64,000 nt of DNA, from NCBI GenBank assembly GCA_014360495.1, contig JACIXR010000006.1, positions 124,001-188,000 on the forward strand, in the 5' to 3' direction. The position numbers and the translations under genes were made by a program. This document shows, one piece after another, positions 1 to 9,096 of the stretch (positions are counted from its first letter, which is position 1; the number at the start of each line of letters is the position of its first letter). The notes beneath the pieces were generated by a model, which was not told where the DNA came from, did no database searches, and saw only the letters and a list, made by a program, of their open reading frames with translations. This stretch comes from a bacterium. GTDB lineage: Bacteria; Armatimonadota; JACIXR01.

Positions 1-17
1 CTAAGGAGGAGAAACAA

Positions 18-811
18 ATGAGGTATTACGAGAAAGGCAAAGCAACTATTGTCGGAGATAGGGCTATGGCTAATGAGGTGAGATATTATCCCGACTATGC
101 ATCAGCTTGGGGAGGGCAATGCGAATATGCAATAAAGAATCCCAAAACAAGCCCCGCCCTGATGGATAGACCAGCGAAAATCCCCGATAAATGTCTCCTA
201 TGAGGAAGCGGTTGTCGCCTATCTCGCCTGCGTTGCGAAGAAGGGCATAGATATGGTTGGTATAAGGGAAGGAGAAAGCGTTCTTATCATCGGAATGGGA
301 AATGTTGGCTTATCCGCTTTACAATTGGCAAAATTGTACGGGAGCGAGCAGAGTCATAGCGGGAGATGTGAGGGAAAGCAGATTGAGATTAGCTAAGAAA
401 TATACCCCCTATATTTTAAATCTCTCCCATCCCGATAGGGTAAAGAAGTTTTTAGAGCTGAACAATGGGAAATTGGCGGATGTCTTGATTGAATTCAGCG
501 GAAATCCCGCCCTCGTTGACACGATTCCCGATTATATAAAGCCGGGCGGGAGAATCCATCTTCTCGGTCAATATAGGGAGCCAGTGATAATCACAAGATA
601 CGCGAGATGGAACAACAAGGATTTGCGTATATCCTGCTCAATCGCTCTCAATCCCAGCGGTAAAGAGGAAATTCTCTCCCTCATCTCCCAAGGGGAATTT
701 GACGCTAAATCCCTCTATACAACCATCTATCACATTGATGATACGCCCAAAGCCTACAAGGAACTTGAGGAAAACAGGGATATCTTGAAGATTCTCCTCC
801 GATGGGAATGA
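18..811 (+). pseudogene. Zinc-type (MDR) alcohol dehydrogenase-like gene, truncated and twice frameshifted
   Basis: Three frames together read as the later part of a medium-chain dehydrogenase. Frame one (18-203, with AAGGAGG before the ATG) ends at IPDK. A second frame continues with NVSYEEAVVAYLA and the Rossmann motif GMGNVGLSALQLAKLYG. A third, from about 340, gives ASRVIAGDVRESR and runs to the stop at 811. Each shift looks like one extra base in a short homopolymer (AAA near 192, GGG near 340). Only about 260 residues can be assembled against roughly 340 for the family, so most of the N-terminal catalytic domain is missing. Such enzymes oxidise sugars or polyols with NAD(P). I infer a decayed gene; sequencing error is possible for the single-base shifts but not for the missing N-terminus. 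Confidence 0.7.
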
Positions 812-828
812 GAAAGGGGGTTTGAAAA

Positions 829-1263
829 ATGGAATATAAGTTCACATCTTCCTGTTGGGGATTTAGCTTTTGGGATTTCCCCAAGTATTGCCGATTTATG
901 AGGGAAATAGGCATCAGCGATATCTGTGCCATGTTCAAGGACGCAAACGATTTCCCCTTCGGCATCCCTAAGAACGAAAAAGCAGCGAAAGAGGCGCTGA
1001 AAATAGCGGAGGATAACGGCGTGAGGAATACAGTGGAAAATCAAGGAGAAGACCCGATTAGCGCTCTTGACGATGTCCTCCCCTTCATACGCTTCACCTA
1101 CTTTAAGAGCGTGAAATATCAGGACCACAGTTATAAAAAGATTTTTGCTAAACTCCTGCCCGTTTACGATGGCTATATCGGTCTTGAATACGAGGAGCCA
1201 AGCGATGTCGCAGAGGGAACGAGTGACGATTTGAACTATATAAAGAATCTCCTGAATCTTTAA
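829..1263 (+). pseudogene. Sugar-phosphate isomerase/epimerase-like protein with internal deletion
   Basis: The 144-residue product starts MEYKFTSSCWGFSFWDFPKY and ends with GYIGLEYEEPSDVAEGTSDD, both typical of xylose-isomerase-like TIM-barrel proteins that work on inositols and rare sugars. Those proteins are normally about 270 residues long. The N-terminal third (to about residue 65, ALKIAEDNGVR) joins directly to a late segment (VENQGEDPISALDD), so roughly half of the barrel is absent without a frameshift. A barrel this short is unlikely to fold. It follows the decayed dehydrogenase by 17 bases and precedes the arabinofuranosidase by 16, which suggests a former sugar-catabolic operon of which only the last gene is intact. 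Confidence 0.6.
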
Positions 1264-1279
1264 GAGGAGGTGGGATTCT

Positions 1280-3277
1280 ATGTTAATCTTCTTCAGCCTC
1301 ATCTTGGGGATTAGCTCATCCTTGCTCGCTCAGGGCAATGTTGCGACCATCCACATCAATCCCCAAAAAGAGCTCGGAAAGGTCAATCGCTTCGTTTTCG
1401 GAAACAATCAGATAGGATATCAATACGACGCCTGGGAATGGACATCTCCCGAATATTCCGATAGAGGCTCAGGGATATGGGACCCGGATAAAAACGAGCC
1501 CGTAAAGGAAATGGTCAAGTTCGCAAAGGATATCGGGATGACGATTGCTCGCTATCCGGGAGGCTGTGGCTCCCATAGATTCAATTGGAAGAAAACCATT
1601 GGTCCCTTAAGCGAGCGTCCAAACCAGAAATTCGGTCTACCCGAATTCCTGCGCTTCTGCTCCGCCATCAACGCAACCCCTATAATCACCGTTGCGGAAT
1701 ATTTCGGAACTCCACAGGACGCAGCCGACTTAGTTGAATACCTGAACGCTCCCGATGATGGGAAGCATCCTTGGGCGAGGAAGAGAGCGGAGGACGGTCA
1801 TAAGGAACCCTGGAATGTCCTATGGTTCGAGTTCGGGAACGAGAGCGACCACGGCGACCATAAAGGGAAAAGATATACAGCGGAGGAGTATGCTCGGCTC
1901 TTTAGAGAATATCGTTCAGCTATGAAGAAAGTGGACCCAAGAATAAAGCTGGGTGCAGTCCTCTTCAACGATGTGAAGACCCCGATCAATTCCTGGACGA
2001 AAGAGGTCGTCAAGCTCACTGGAGATATAGCCGATTTTTACATCCATCATGCCTACATCCCTCACTATTACAGGAACGACGGAGTTCCCGATGCGAAGAC
2101 CTTATTTCAAATCGCCCTCGCTGGTCCACGCCAGATAAAAGAATTTTATAGAGAGTTGAGGAAATTCATAAATGAGACGACGGGAAGGAATATCCCCCTT
2201 GCGATAACCGAATTCAATGGACATTTCGTTCAGGAGAAGCCCGTCCCCTATCGGCTGAGCCTCGGCTGTGCCCTCATCGTAGCGGAGCTTCTGCAGGTCT
2301 TCCTTCAACCGGAATTCAACATAGCCAATGCCCAGTATTGGCAGTTCGCAAACGAATATTGGGGGATGGTTAAGGGATACAATCCGCCCTATACCCTCCG
2401 TCCCGCCTATTGGGTCTTCTGGCTCTATAACCATCACTTTGGCGATATTTTGATAGATGCGAAAGTTGAATGCGATACCTACGATATCCCTGGTGGCTAC
2501 GGGGTGATTCCCCAGGTAGGCAAGCCGACGGCTTTCCGCCTTTATCCCGGAAACATCCTCCCCAAGCAGAAATGGGAGTTGAACGATGTCAAGGGAGTCA
2601 AACATTGGGAGGAAGAGGATGGGACCCTTGTCGTGGAGATACAAACTGATGAGGATTTGAATTACTATCACGCGAGGAAGAAGATGCCAGCTGAACCATT
2701 GATGGGCTATAGGGTAACTGCGGAAATAAGGACTGAGGGATTGGAGAATTCAAAGGGAGCGCAGATACAGGTGGGGGATGGAAGGGGCTGGGTGGCGACG
2801 CAATCGGCTCTTCTATCGGAGGAAGTGAAGAGCCACGAATGGAAGAGGGTGAGCGTTGATTACATAACGCTTCCCGATACGAAGGAGATAGAAATCCTTG
2901 CGAGGAGGCTTGAGGGAGGCGGGAGCAGGGGAAAGATTTGGGTGAGGAATGTTGAAGTGGAGAAGTTTCAGCCATTCAATTTGGGAGCTGTTCCCTATTT
3001 GAGCGTTATAGCGAGCAAGAGCGAGAAGGGAAAGAGGATTTATTTGGCTATAGTGAACAAGAAGATGGAGGGAACAATGGAGGCGAGGATAGAGGGAGTG
3101 AGAGCGAGGGGAGGGAAGGCTTTTTGTCTAACTGGACCAAGCGTTGATGCTACGAACGAGGAAAATCCGGAAAATGTGCGAGTTAAGGAGATAGGGGTGG
3201 AGATAAGAGGGGATAGTGTGAAATTATCGCTTCCTCCCCACTCTTTTACAGTAGTTGAGCTGGAGGCGGCTCAATAG
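1280..3277 (+). CDS. Secreted alpha-L-arabinofuranosidase-like glycoside hydrolase (GH51 type)
   Basis: A 665-residue protein with an N-terminal signal peptide (FFSLILGISSSLLAQ). The retaining (beta/alpha)8 catalytic domain carries RYPGG near residue 90, the acid/base motif WFEFGNESD (Glu188) and the nucleophile motif AITEFNG (Glu311), matching GH51 arabinofuranosidases. These release arabinose from arabinoxylan and arabinan. Residues of about 420-560 look like a carbohydrate-binding beta-sandwich, followed by the C-terminal beta domain typical of the family. The start is placed after AAGAGGAGGTG. It is the only intact gene of the three-gene cluster at the left edge. Exact substrate is inferred. 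Confidence 0.8.
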   Translation: MLIFFSLILGISSSLLAQGNVATIHINPQKELGKVNRFVFGNNQIGYQYDAWEWTSPEYSDRGSGIWDPDKNEPVKEMVKFAKDIGMTIARYPGGCGSHRFNWKKTIGPLSERPNQKFGLPEFLRFCSAINATPIITVAEYFGTPQDAADLVEYLNAPDDGKHPWARKRAEDGHKEPWNVLWFEFGNESDHGDHKGKRYTAEEYARLFREYRSAMKKVDPRIKLGAVLFNDVKTPINSWTKEVVKLTGDIADFYIHHAYIPHYYRNDGVPDAKTLFQIALAGPRQIKEFYRELRKFINETTGRNIPLAITEFNGHFVQEKPVPYRLSLGCALIVAELLQVFLQPEFNIANAQYWQFANEYWGMVKGYNPPYTLRPAYWVFWLYNHHFGDILIDAKVECDTYDIPGGYGVIPQVGKPTAFRLYPGNILPKQKWELNDVKGVKHWEEEDGTLVVEIQTDEDLNYYHARKKMPAEPLMGYRVTAEIRTEGLENSKGAQIQVGDGRGWVATQSALLSEEVKSHEWKRVSVDYITLPDTKEIEILARRLEGGGSRGKIWVRNVEVEKFQPFNLGAVPYLSVIASKSEKGKRIYLAIVNKKMEGTMEARIEGVRARGGKAFCLTGPSVDATNEENPENVRVKEIGVEIRGDSVKLSLPPHSFTVVELEAAQ

Positions 3278-3354
3278 AGGTAGATGAAAGCTGAGCGAAA
3301 AGGGCAAGGGTGTAATTTCCTCAAGTAATTAAGAGGAGATAGCCGAACAAAAGC

Positions 3355-3386
3355 GGGGGCGGGATGGCGTCAGCCATCCCGCCCCC
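3355..3386. other. Perfect 14-bp GC-rich inverted repeat
   Basis: Two 14-base arms (3355-3368 and 3373-3386) pair perfectly around a GTCA loop. This is 78 bases past the arabinofuranosidase stop, so it may terminate that transcript. However, the + strand continues with an A-rich tract rather than T residues, so it is not a textbook intrinsic terminator. The rest of the gap from 3278 to 3629 holds only the decayed CRISPR repeat at 3491-3520. Confidence 0.5.
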
Positions 3387-3490
3387 AAATAAAAAGGAGG
3401 TGGTTTTGGAGGGCCCCCACCACCCCAGTAATTCTATTTTAATCACCAAACTTCATATTGTCCAATTGGCACAATCAAAACCCCATCAAT

Positions 3491-3520
3491 AATCCAATCC
3501 CTCATAGGTAGGCTTCAAAC
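3491..3520 (-). repeat. Stranded, decayed CRISPR-1 repeat
   Basis: These 30 bases match the CRISPR-1 repeat at 26 of 30 positions, including a perfect run through TAGGTAGGCTTCAAAC. The mismatches lie at repeat positions 1, 2, 4 and 13. It is 3.35 kb left of the first repeat of CRISPR-1, on the side away from the leader, where old repeats decay. The AT-rich island starts immediately to its right. Confidence 0.8.
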
Positions 3521-3629
3521 GTTTAAAATTAGAAGATATTAACAAAAAATTTTGATATTCCAATAAAAAAGAGAAAAAAACAAGGAAGCAAAAATAATAT
3601 TTTAGACGATTTATTAAAAAGGTTAAAAT

Positions 3630-4153
3630 ATGAAAGCTAAATATTTTGAAGAAAAAGATTTTATTAAATTAAATAATAATTATTGGGAGATTTTAAAGAT
3701 AGAACATTCTCATCTTGGAAGAGGAAGAGCAAATTTAACATTTATTTTGAAAAACTTAGAAAATGGTTCGGTATTGACGAAAAATTTTAAACCTGATGAG
3801 GAAATTGAAGAAATAGATATTGAAAAGAGAAAAATCAAATATTTATTTATGAAAAATAATGAAGTTTATTTTTTAGATGAAGATGGAAAAAATTTAAACT
3901 CGATACTCAAAACTTAGGAAATAAAATTAATTTTTTGAAACAGGATCTTGATATCAAAGGAATTTTTGTTGATGATGAGCTAATAGGAGTTGAATTACCA
4001 ATAAAAGCTGTTTATGAAGTTGTATCAGCACCTCCAAATGTAAAAGGAAATTCAGAAAAAACAAATTCTAAAATTGTTACAATAGAAACAGGCGCACAAA
4101 TATCAGTTCCATTATTTATTAATGTTGGTGATAAAATAAGGTGTGTTAGTTAA
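3630..4153 (+). pseudogene. efp: Elongation factor P, frameshifted, foreign low-GC copy
   Basis: The first frame (3630-3917) encodes the KOW-like domain I: HSHLGRGRANLTFILKNLEN and FKPDEEIEEIDIEKRKIKYL align with EF-P. After a one-base shift at the A6 run near 3890 the second frame continues FKLDTQNLGNKINFLKQ and then DELIGVELPIKAVYEVV and ETGAQISVPLFINVGDKIR, the OB domains II and III. EF-P rescues ribosomes stalled at proline stretches. The tip residue that is Lys in E. coli is Arg here (Arg31). The gene ends without the usual last residues. Composition marks it as foreign, and it is unlikely to be the cell's only efp. The shift in a homopolymer could be a sequencing error. Confidence 0.8.
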
Positions 4154-4182
4154 TGTAAAAGAAAAATTCCAAAGGTTAGTGA

Positions 4183-5156
4183 AAAAGGGTTTCCGAGATA
4201 AATTTAAGCGAGAACAAGATACATTTTTATGAGTTTGGTAGGCTAAAAGATAGTTTTAAAATAGCATATCAATCAAAAGAAGGAGTTTGGTATCAAACCC
4301 CTACAGGATATTTTAGGATAGGAATAAAAACGAAGAAACATTTATCTTCAATATTTCCGGTTTATATGGATTATGCAGTTCAATTTTATGAAGATTTTTT
4401 ATCCACGGAATACCATATTATGAAAATGGGCAAAAAGTAAGTTCTCAATTTTCTGGAGGATGCATCAGGTTAGAAGATAATGATGCAAGAAGATTTTATA
4501 ATTTAGCGCAAAATGGCGATCTTGTGATAATTTTTCTAACATTAGATAATTTCGAAATAAATGATAAATTTCCTTCCCCAGTTAATAAAGATGAATATTG
4601 GATAAGACAAAGATTTAACAGTCCACTAAGATCAAGATATACAAGAAGCGCGGATAGGAAGATAGATTATATTCAACATGCTGGTATAGATTTAGCACCT
4701 AACCCAAATGCAAAAGATTTTAATGTTTACTCTATATATAACCGAAAGATTGTTAAAATTGTTAAAAATGGCGGTGATGACCATGGGTTAGGAAATCTTA
4801 TAATCATTGGACATGATATAAATAATTCAAAAATATATTCTCTTTATGCTCGTTTAAGAAAGATAAGAGATGGCTTAAAAGAGGGAGATTATATTAAGAA
4901 GGGAGAAATAATTGGAGAAATAGGTGCTACTGGTTATGGATGTAATTATTGGAGAATAGGAGAAGATGGGTGTGATAAATTAAGTAGATTAGACACATAT
5001 TTGCATTTTGAGATAAAGATTTTGTCAAAGTTAGAAAGCCCATTAGATGCTAAATGTTTTGTGAATAATAGTTTTAAAAATTGCTATGGTTATACACCAG
5101 ATAATCCAGAAAAATACGGCTACATAAACCCATTAAAATTTTTGTCATCAGAATAA
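4183..5156 (+). pseudogene. L,D-transpeptidase (YkuD) fused to M23 peptidase, frameshifted
   Basis: No start codon is visible; the reading frame opens after a TGA at 4180. It encodes INLSENKIHFYEFGRL, the usual beginning of a YkuD domain. A one-base shift in the T6 run near 4395-4400 leads into FIHGIPYYENG and the catalytic motif FSGGCIRLED (Cys codon at 4461). A LytM/M23-like domain follows, with HAGIDLA as the first zinc motif. The last motif is YLHFEI, where the usual HxH has Tyr in place of its first, catalytic His. The gene would act on peptidoglycan. It shares the AT-rich composition of the EF-P relic and probably arrived with it. Confidence 0.7.
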
Positions 5157-5400
5157 AACAAAAATCTTCTAAATTACATTAGCTTCTTCTTGTATTATTT
5201 TTAAATCTAATCTACTACCACATGATATAATCAAATATTTATTAGAAAATAAATCAATACCACATTTATATGGTAATTTTAATATTATTACAAAATGCAT
5301 ATTTATAATGTTTCAAAAAATTCTCAAATTTAAAAACTTTGCTTTTTAAAAAAATTTTTAGATAATTATAGTAGACATCTAAAAAGGAGGTGAAAAAAAA

Positions 5401-6678
5401 GTGCGAAAAGTTTTTTTGGTGGTGTTTAGTGTTAGTGTGCTCCTATTGATGGGATGTGCCAGAAGTGGAAGTGGTGGCATAATTCCTATTCCTAACCCTG
5501 TTCCTGATGAATACAGAGTAATAGTAGAGGTTACCCCCCAAGAAGTCTATGAGGGTGAGGAGGTTAGCTGTTTTGCAGATATTACCCCAGGAGATTATGG
5601 CGGAGTGATAACGTGGGAGCAAATCCCCTCTACTCCCAGCGGAATTTTTAACCCACCGACAGGGGAGACCACCAAATGGAAAGCACCAGATGTGGAAATG
5701 CGAACCGAATTTGAAATAAAAGCCTCAATAGTAGTAGGTCAAACAACCTATACTGGCAGGGCAACAGTTGTTGTCCTACCAAAAGAAGCCCCGCCGGTGT
5801 ATCCACCTCAGATTGTAATTGATTATCCCTTTGATAAGATCGTTGTAGGCAGCGAAACGATTATGACAATTCTAGGAAAACTCAAAGAAGGCAGCAATCC
5901 TATAGATAGAATCGAGGTAGAAATAACTGATGATAATGAAGTGGCAATTCTAGAAACATTTGGAAATGAAGTCATAGAAGATATAGGTGGTGGTATTAAG
6001 TGTTTCAGGTTAGATATAAAGCATTTCGGAGCTCCTGGATACAAGCAAGTCAAGGTTAGGGTAATAGATAAACAGGGAGTATTCGGAGAGTCTACTATAG
6101 AAGTCATAAACGATGATATCCTACTCGAAGAAAAGGCGTTGGAGTTTTTGAGAAAGTACAACTGCTTGTTTGATGGAGGAACCCAACGGTTCGGAAACTT
6201 GAATACCGGACCATATCACAGGCCGGTGAGGGTATATATAAACACGGTAGAGAAGTGGAAATCGTTAATCGAGCAGGGGTGCGAGTTCTGGACCAGATAT
6301 TCAGGCATTGAATTTGAGCTGTTGGTCAGCGAGGGAGAACCAGAAAAACCTGTTGTGATCATAAGCGATGAAACTACGCAGGATCTTGGCAATGTAGTTG
6401 CTATGACATATCTATACGGCCTCGATGATCACGAGACAACAACCAGCGTGATAAAACTGTATAAAGGCTTTTTAGAACTAAGCGATCCGATGAAGATAGG
6501 CATTATAGCCCATGAATTAGGACATGTCTTACTTACGTCGAAAGAAGTGACAGAATTTGGTTGTTATTTCACAATGTGGCCATATGGATGTCCTATAGAC
6601 CAACAGGTAATTCCTCCTGAAGTACAGAAAGCAATTAAGTTGTTATATACCCACGAGCCTGGCTGGATCCCTCAGTAA
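5401..6678 (+). CDS. Lipoprotein with Ig-like repeats and a C-terminal HExxH metalloprotease-like domain
   Basis: The 425-residue product starts at GTG after AAAGGAGGTG. A signal peptide ends in the lipobox LLLMGC, so the mature protein is probably lipid-anchored. Residues of about 40-130 and 135-245 look like two beta-sandwich (Ig/PKD-like) domains. The C-terminal domain contains IIAHELGHVLLTS with the zinc motif His371-Glu372-x-x-His375. The extended third-ligand pattern of metzincins (HExxHxxGxxH) is absent, so the third ligand is unclear; candidates lie in the Cys-rich tail FGCYFTMWPYGCPID. The specific family is not recognised. It has no cas-like features although it borders CRISPR-1, and a terminator follows it. 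Confidence 0.65.
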   Translation: MRKVFLVVFSVSVLLLMGCARSGSGGIIPIPNPVPDEYRVIVEVTPQEVYEGEEVSCFADITPGDYGGVITWEQIPSTPSGIFNPPTGETTKWKAPDVEMRTEFEIKASIVVGQTTYTGRATVVVLPKEAPPVYPPQIVIDYPFDKIVVGSETIMTILGKLKEGSNPIDRIEVEITDDNEVAILETFGNEVIEDIGGGIKCFRLDIKHFGAPGYKQVKVRVIDKQGVFGESTIEVINDDILLEEKALEFLRKYNCLFDGGTQRFGNLNTGPYHRPVRVYINTVEKWKSLIEQGCEFWTRYSGIEFELLVSEGEPEKPVVIISDETTQDLGNVVAMTYLYGLDDHETTTSVIKLYKGFLELSDPMKIGIIAHELGHVLLTSKEVTEFGCYFTMWPYGCPIDQQVIPPEVQKAIKLLYTHEPGWIPQ

Positions 6679-6686
6679 ATCCTAAA

Positions 6687-6720
6687 TTAAGAGGTTCCTG
6701 AAGAGGGGAACCTTATTAAT
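6687..6720 (+). terminator. Intrinsic terminator after the lipoprotein gene
   Basis: A stem AGGTTCC/GGAACCT (6692-6698 and 6707-6713) with an 8-base loop is followed by TATTAATCTTT. It begins a few bases beyond the stop codon at 6678. The weak T-tract limits confidence. Confidence 0.55.
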
Positions 6721-6869
6721 CTTTAAAACCGTTCTTTTATCAGCCTCATAGATTTTAGAGGGAATCTTGGGTGTATGTGGCGCCCCACCACCACAATTTT
6801 CCCAATTATACTTTGTAGGATTATCTTGAGTTTTTATACAACATTTAAAACTTCCTATATTAGAATCAA

Positions 6870-7961
6870 ATTTCAATCCCTTATAGGTAGGCTTCAAACG
6901 AAAGCATCCTGAGGTGGGGGTGGTAGCGGGAAGGAGTTTCAATCCCTTATAGGTAGGCTTCAAACCAGACCCTACGGTTCGGGCGGGGGTGGAATTCATT
7001 CGGTTTCAATCCCTTATAGGTAGGCTTCAAACAAGTCGGCATCCTTGAAATCTTCAAGATTGAAGCCCTGTTTCAATCCCTTATAGGTAGGCTTCAAACA
7101 TTTGGATATCCTCCGCAGGAAAACAAGGGAAGCGGGTTTCAATCCCTTATAGGTAGGCTTCAAACTCAAGCGCACCCAAGAGGTGCATCAGAATGTGCTC
7201 AAAGTTTCAATCCCTTATAGGTAGGCTTCAAACGTGGGTGGGGTGTTATGTTCGGGTCTACGACTGGCAGTTTCAATCCCTTATAGGTAGGCTTCAAACT
7301 AGAATGGTGAAGCAAAATTCCCCGCAGAGGAGAGGTTTCAATCCCTTATAGGTAGGCTTCAAACTACCCTCGGCAGCGCGTGAGTTATCATTGATTATGG
7401 GGTTTCAATCCCTTATAGGTAGGCTTCAAACGCTTTTGCGTAGTTGCCTGCGATGTCTTGAATTCTGTTTCAATCCCTTATAGGTAGGCTTCAAACAAAA
7501 ATTAAAAGAAGGGAGGTTTTGTATATGTTTCCTGTTTCAATCCCTTATAGGTAGGCTTCAAACAAAAATTAAAAGAAGGGAGGTTTTGTATATGTTTCCT
7601 GTTTCAATCCCTTATAGGTAGGCTTCAAACGTCCACTGGGTAGGGTTATCGGGTGCGTTCCTTGAGGTTTCAATCCCTTATAGGTAGGCTTCAAACTAAG
7701 CAACTGGTTCTCCATTTCCTTTTGGATACGGCGTTTCAATCCCTTATAGGTAGGCTTCAAACTCCCTCCTTCCCAATTAGAAATTGCATTGAGGTGGGGG
7801 TTTCAATCCCTTATAGGTAGGCTTCAAACTTCATAACCATCTTTATATTCTTTGTCAGCCTGGTCGTTTCAATCCCTTATAGGTAGGCTTCAAACGGAAC
7901 TTCGCCAGGTGGACAAAGCGGGTGGTTCACAGTTTCAATCCCTTATAGGTAGGCTTCAAAC
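6870..7961 (-). CRISPR. CRISPR-1: 17 repeats, distinct repeat family
   Basis: Seventeen 30-base repeats begin GTTTCAATCC and end GGCTTCAAAC on the + strand, with spacers of about 35-40 bases. Read on the - strand the repeat ends in ATTGAAAC, the normal 3' handle, so transcription runs leftward from a leader at 7962-8077. The leftmost repeat has an A at its first position, as expected at the old end. Two adjacent spacers (7497-7533 and 7564-7600) are identical. The array ends 117 bases from its own cas6. Its repeat is unrelated in sequence to the other three arrays. Confidence 0.97.
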
Positions 7962-7978
7962 CCGTTGGTTTGTCTATA

Positions 7979-8007
7979 TTTATAGTAAATATGCGATATT
8001 TTGGCAA
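7979..8007 (-). promoter_or_regulatory. CRISPR-1 leader promoter
   Basis: On the - strand TTGCCA (8007-8002) and TATAAA (7984-7979) are separated by 17 bases. Predicted transcription would start about 10 bases before the first repeat, within the AT-rich leader 7962-8077. Confidence 0.6.
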
Positions 8008-8077
8008 GTATTTTTGCTATTTTGAAAGCAATTTTGGGGAATTTCCCTATTATTTTTCCATCTCAAATTTTAAATTG

Positions 8078-8920
8078 TCAAGGATAATCGCTGAAATTGT
8101 CGTCGGTCTCCAAGGGTTTTCTCGCTACTCGCGACCGACGAAATCCCCCTTCCTCTCTCAATATCTCAAAACATCCAAATCCCTGTGAGTTCTTCGCCCC
8201 TAAACCCGCATCCCAACCAAGCTTTATCAACTCCGGCTCTCCCCTTATCTTGTATATCCCCATCCACCCCTTTATCCATGTCCCTTTGTAGTTTATTATC
8301 TTCTCGTCTCCCCTCCCCACCTTTATCGGCTCAATAATAAATTCCTCACTCCCTCTGTATTCTCCATATATAACTTTGTATTTCTTTATCAAATTCTCCT
8401 TTATTAGACGAGAAAACTCCTCCTCCCTTGGATTGTAATAGTATGTCTTCCGCCCTCCCGTGGCGGTCATAAGAGTGGAATAAACCGTCATAGGCGATAG
8501 CATCCTTATCGTCTCTTCCTCCCTTACCTGGGGCGTGAACTTGACCCCTACCCACTCTAAATACAGCTCGTTCCTAGCTAACCTCAGTGTGTGTAAACGC
8601 ACGAGCGTCTCCGCTAATCCCTCAAGCATCTCATGATAGGGTGATGAGATGACGAGATAAAGGGAGGGAGGAAAGATTAGTTTATCGCCTTCCCTCCGCG
8701 CCTTCGCTATTATGCGGGAGAAGGTGAAAAGACGAAAACAACGCTTCTCGTAGGGGAAACCCTCACTATGAAGTTTATCGGCTAATTTTGAGGGAAGATT
8801 GGCATATATGAAGGATTGAACTATGTAGTTGTAGTGAAGGGGAAGCTCCACTGACCTCTCAGATTGTAATAGTATTTCAAGACGCAAGTTGGTGGGAACA
8901 CCTCCGTTTTTTAAAACCAT
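8078..8920 (-). CDS. cas6: Cas6 endoribonuclease (CRISPR-1 associated)
   Basis: A 280-residue RAMP-fold protein that cuts pre-crRNA within repeats. It has the Cas6 N-terminal pattern LRLEILLQSERSVELPLHYN, the segment LSPMTVYSTL, and the C-terminal glycine-rich loop LGAKNSQGFGCFEI. It is transcribed towards CRISPR-1 and ends 117 bases before it, so CRISPR-1 repeats are its likely substrate. It is clearly different from the second Cas6 at 28083-28874, in line with the different repeat families. No ribosome-binding site is seen before the ATG; a TTGACA lies at 8953-8948. The C-terminal tail after the glycine loop is unusually long and charged. Confidence 0.9.
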   Translation of the reverse strand: MVLKNGGVPTNLRLEILLQSERSVELPLHYNYIVQSFIYANLPSKLADKLHSEGFPYEKRCFRLFTFSRIIAKARREGDKLIFPPSLYLVISSPYHEMLEGLAETLVRLHTLRLARNELYLEWVGVKFTPQVREEETIRMLSPMTVYSTLMTATGGRKTYYYNPREEEFSRLIKENLIKKYKVIYGEYRGSEEFIIEPIKVGRGDEKIINYKGTWIKGWMGIYKIRGEPELIKLGWDAGLGAKNSQGFGCFEILREEGGFRRSRVARKPLETDDNFSDYP

Positions 8921-9005
8921 TAGAAGTATGGGATATTAAATGTAATATGTCAATGTTATTCCGCTCCGAAGAAAGGCACTCTATTACAGGGGCGGAGATT
9001 GCCTC

Positions 9006-9022
9006 GCCCGCCTTTGGCGGGC
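9006..9022. other. Short GC-rich hairpin between cas6 and the BNR gene
   Basis: GCCCGCC and GGCGGGC pair around a TTT loop. It lies about 75 bases downstream of the BNR gene stop on the - strand and may help end that transcript, but no T-tract follows. Nothing else is evident between 8921 and 9096. Confidence 0.35.
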
Positions 9023-9096
9023 TCGCAGACTGATAAGGATGTTTTCCTACGGTAAGCTCTCACATCTGCGTTTCGTTTTTACCCGAACCCTTTCCA

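Larger units (their letters stand above)
3521..5390. other. AT-rich island, probably foreign DNA
   Basis: Base composition shifts abruptly from the moderate GC of the neighbours to a very AT-rich stretch with long A and T runs and AAA/AAT/GAA/ATA codon preference. It begins right after the stranded CRISPR repeat and ends just before the lipoprotein at 5401. It contains two broken genes (EF-P and a YkuD-M23 protein). The 5157-5400 segment holds no gene that I can see, only AT-rich sequence and the ribosome-binding site AAAGGAGGTG of the next gene. Transfer from a low-GC bacterium is inferred; an assembly chimera is the alternative. Confidence 0.65.

Noticed and set aside
3410-6800. CCCCACCACC-containing stretches at about 3413 and 6783 as a duplicated trailer flanking the island
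   Set aside because: Similarity covers only about ten bases and fades; too weak to support a duplication.
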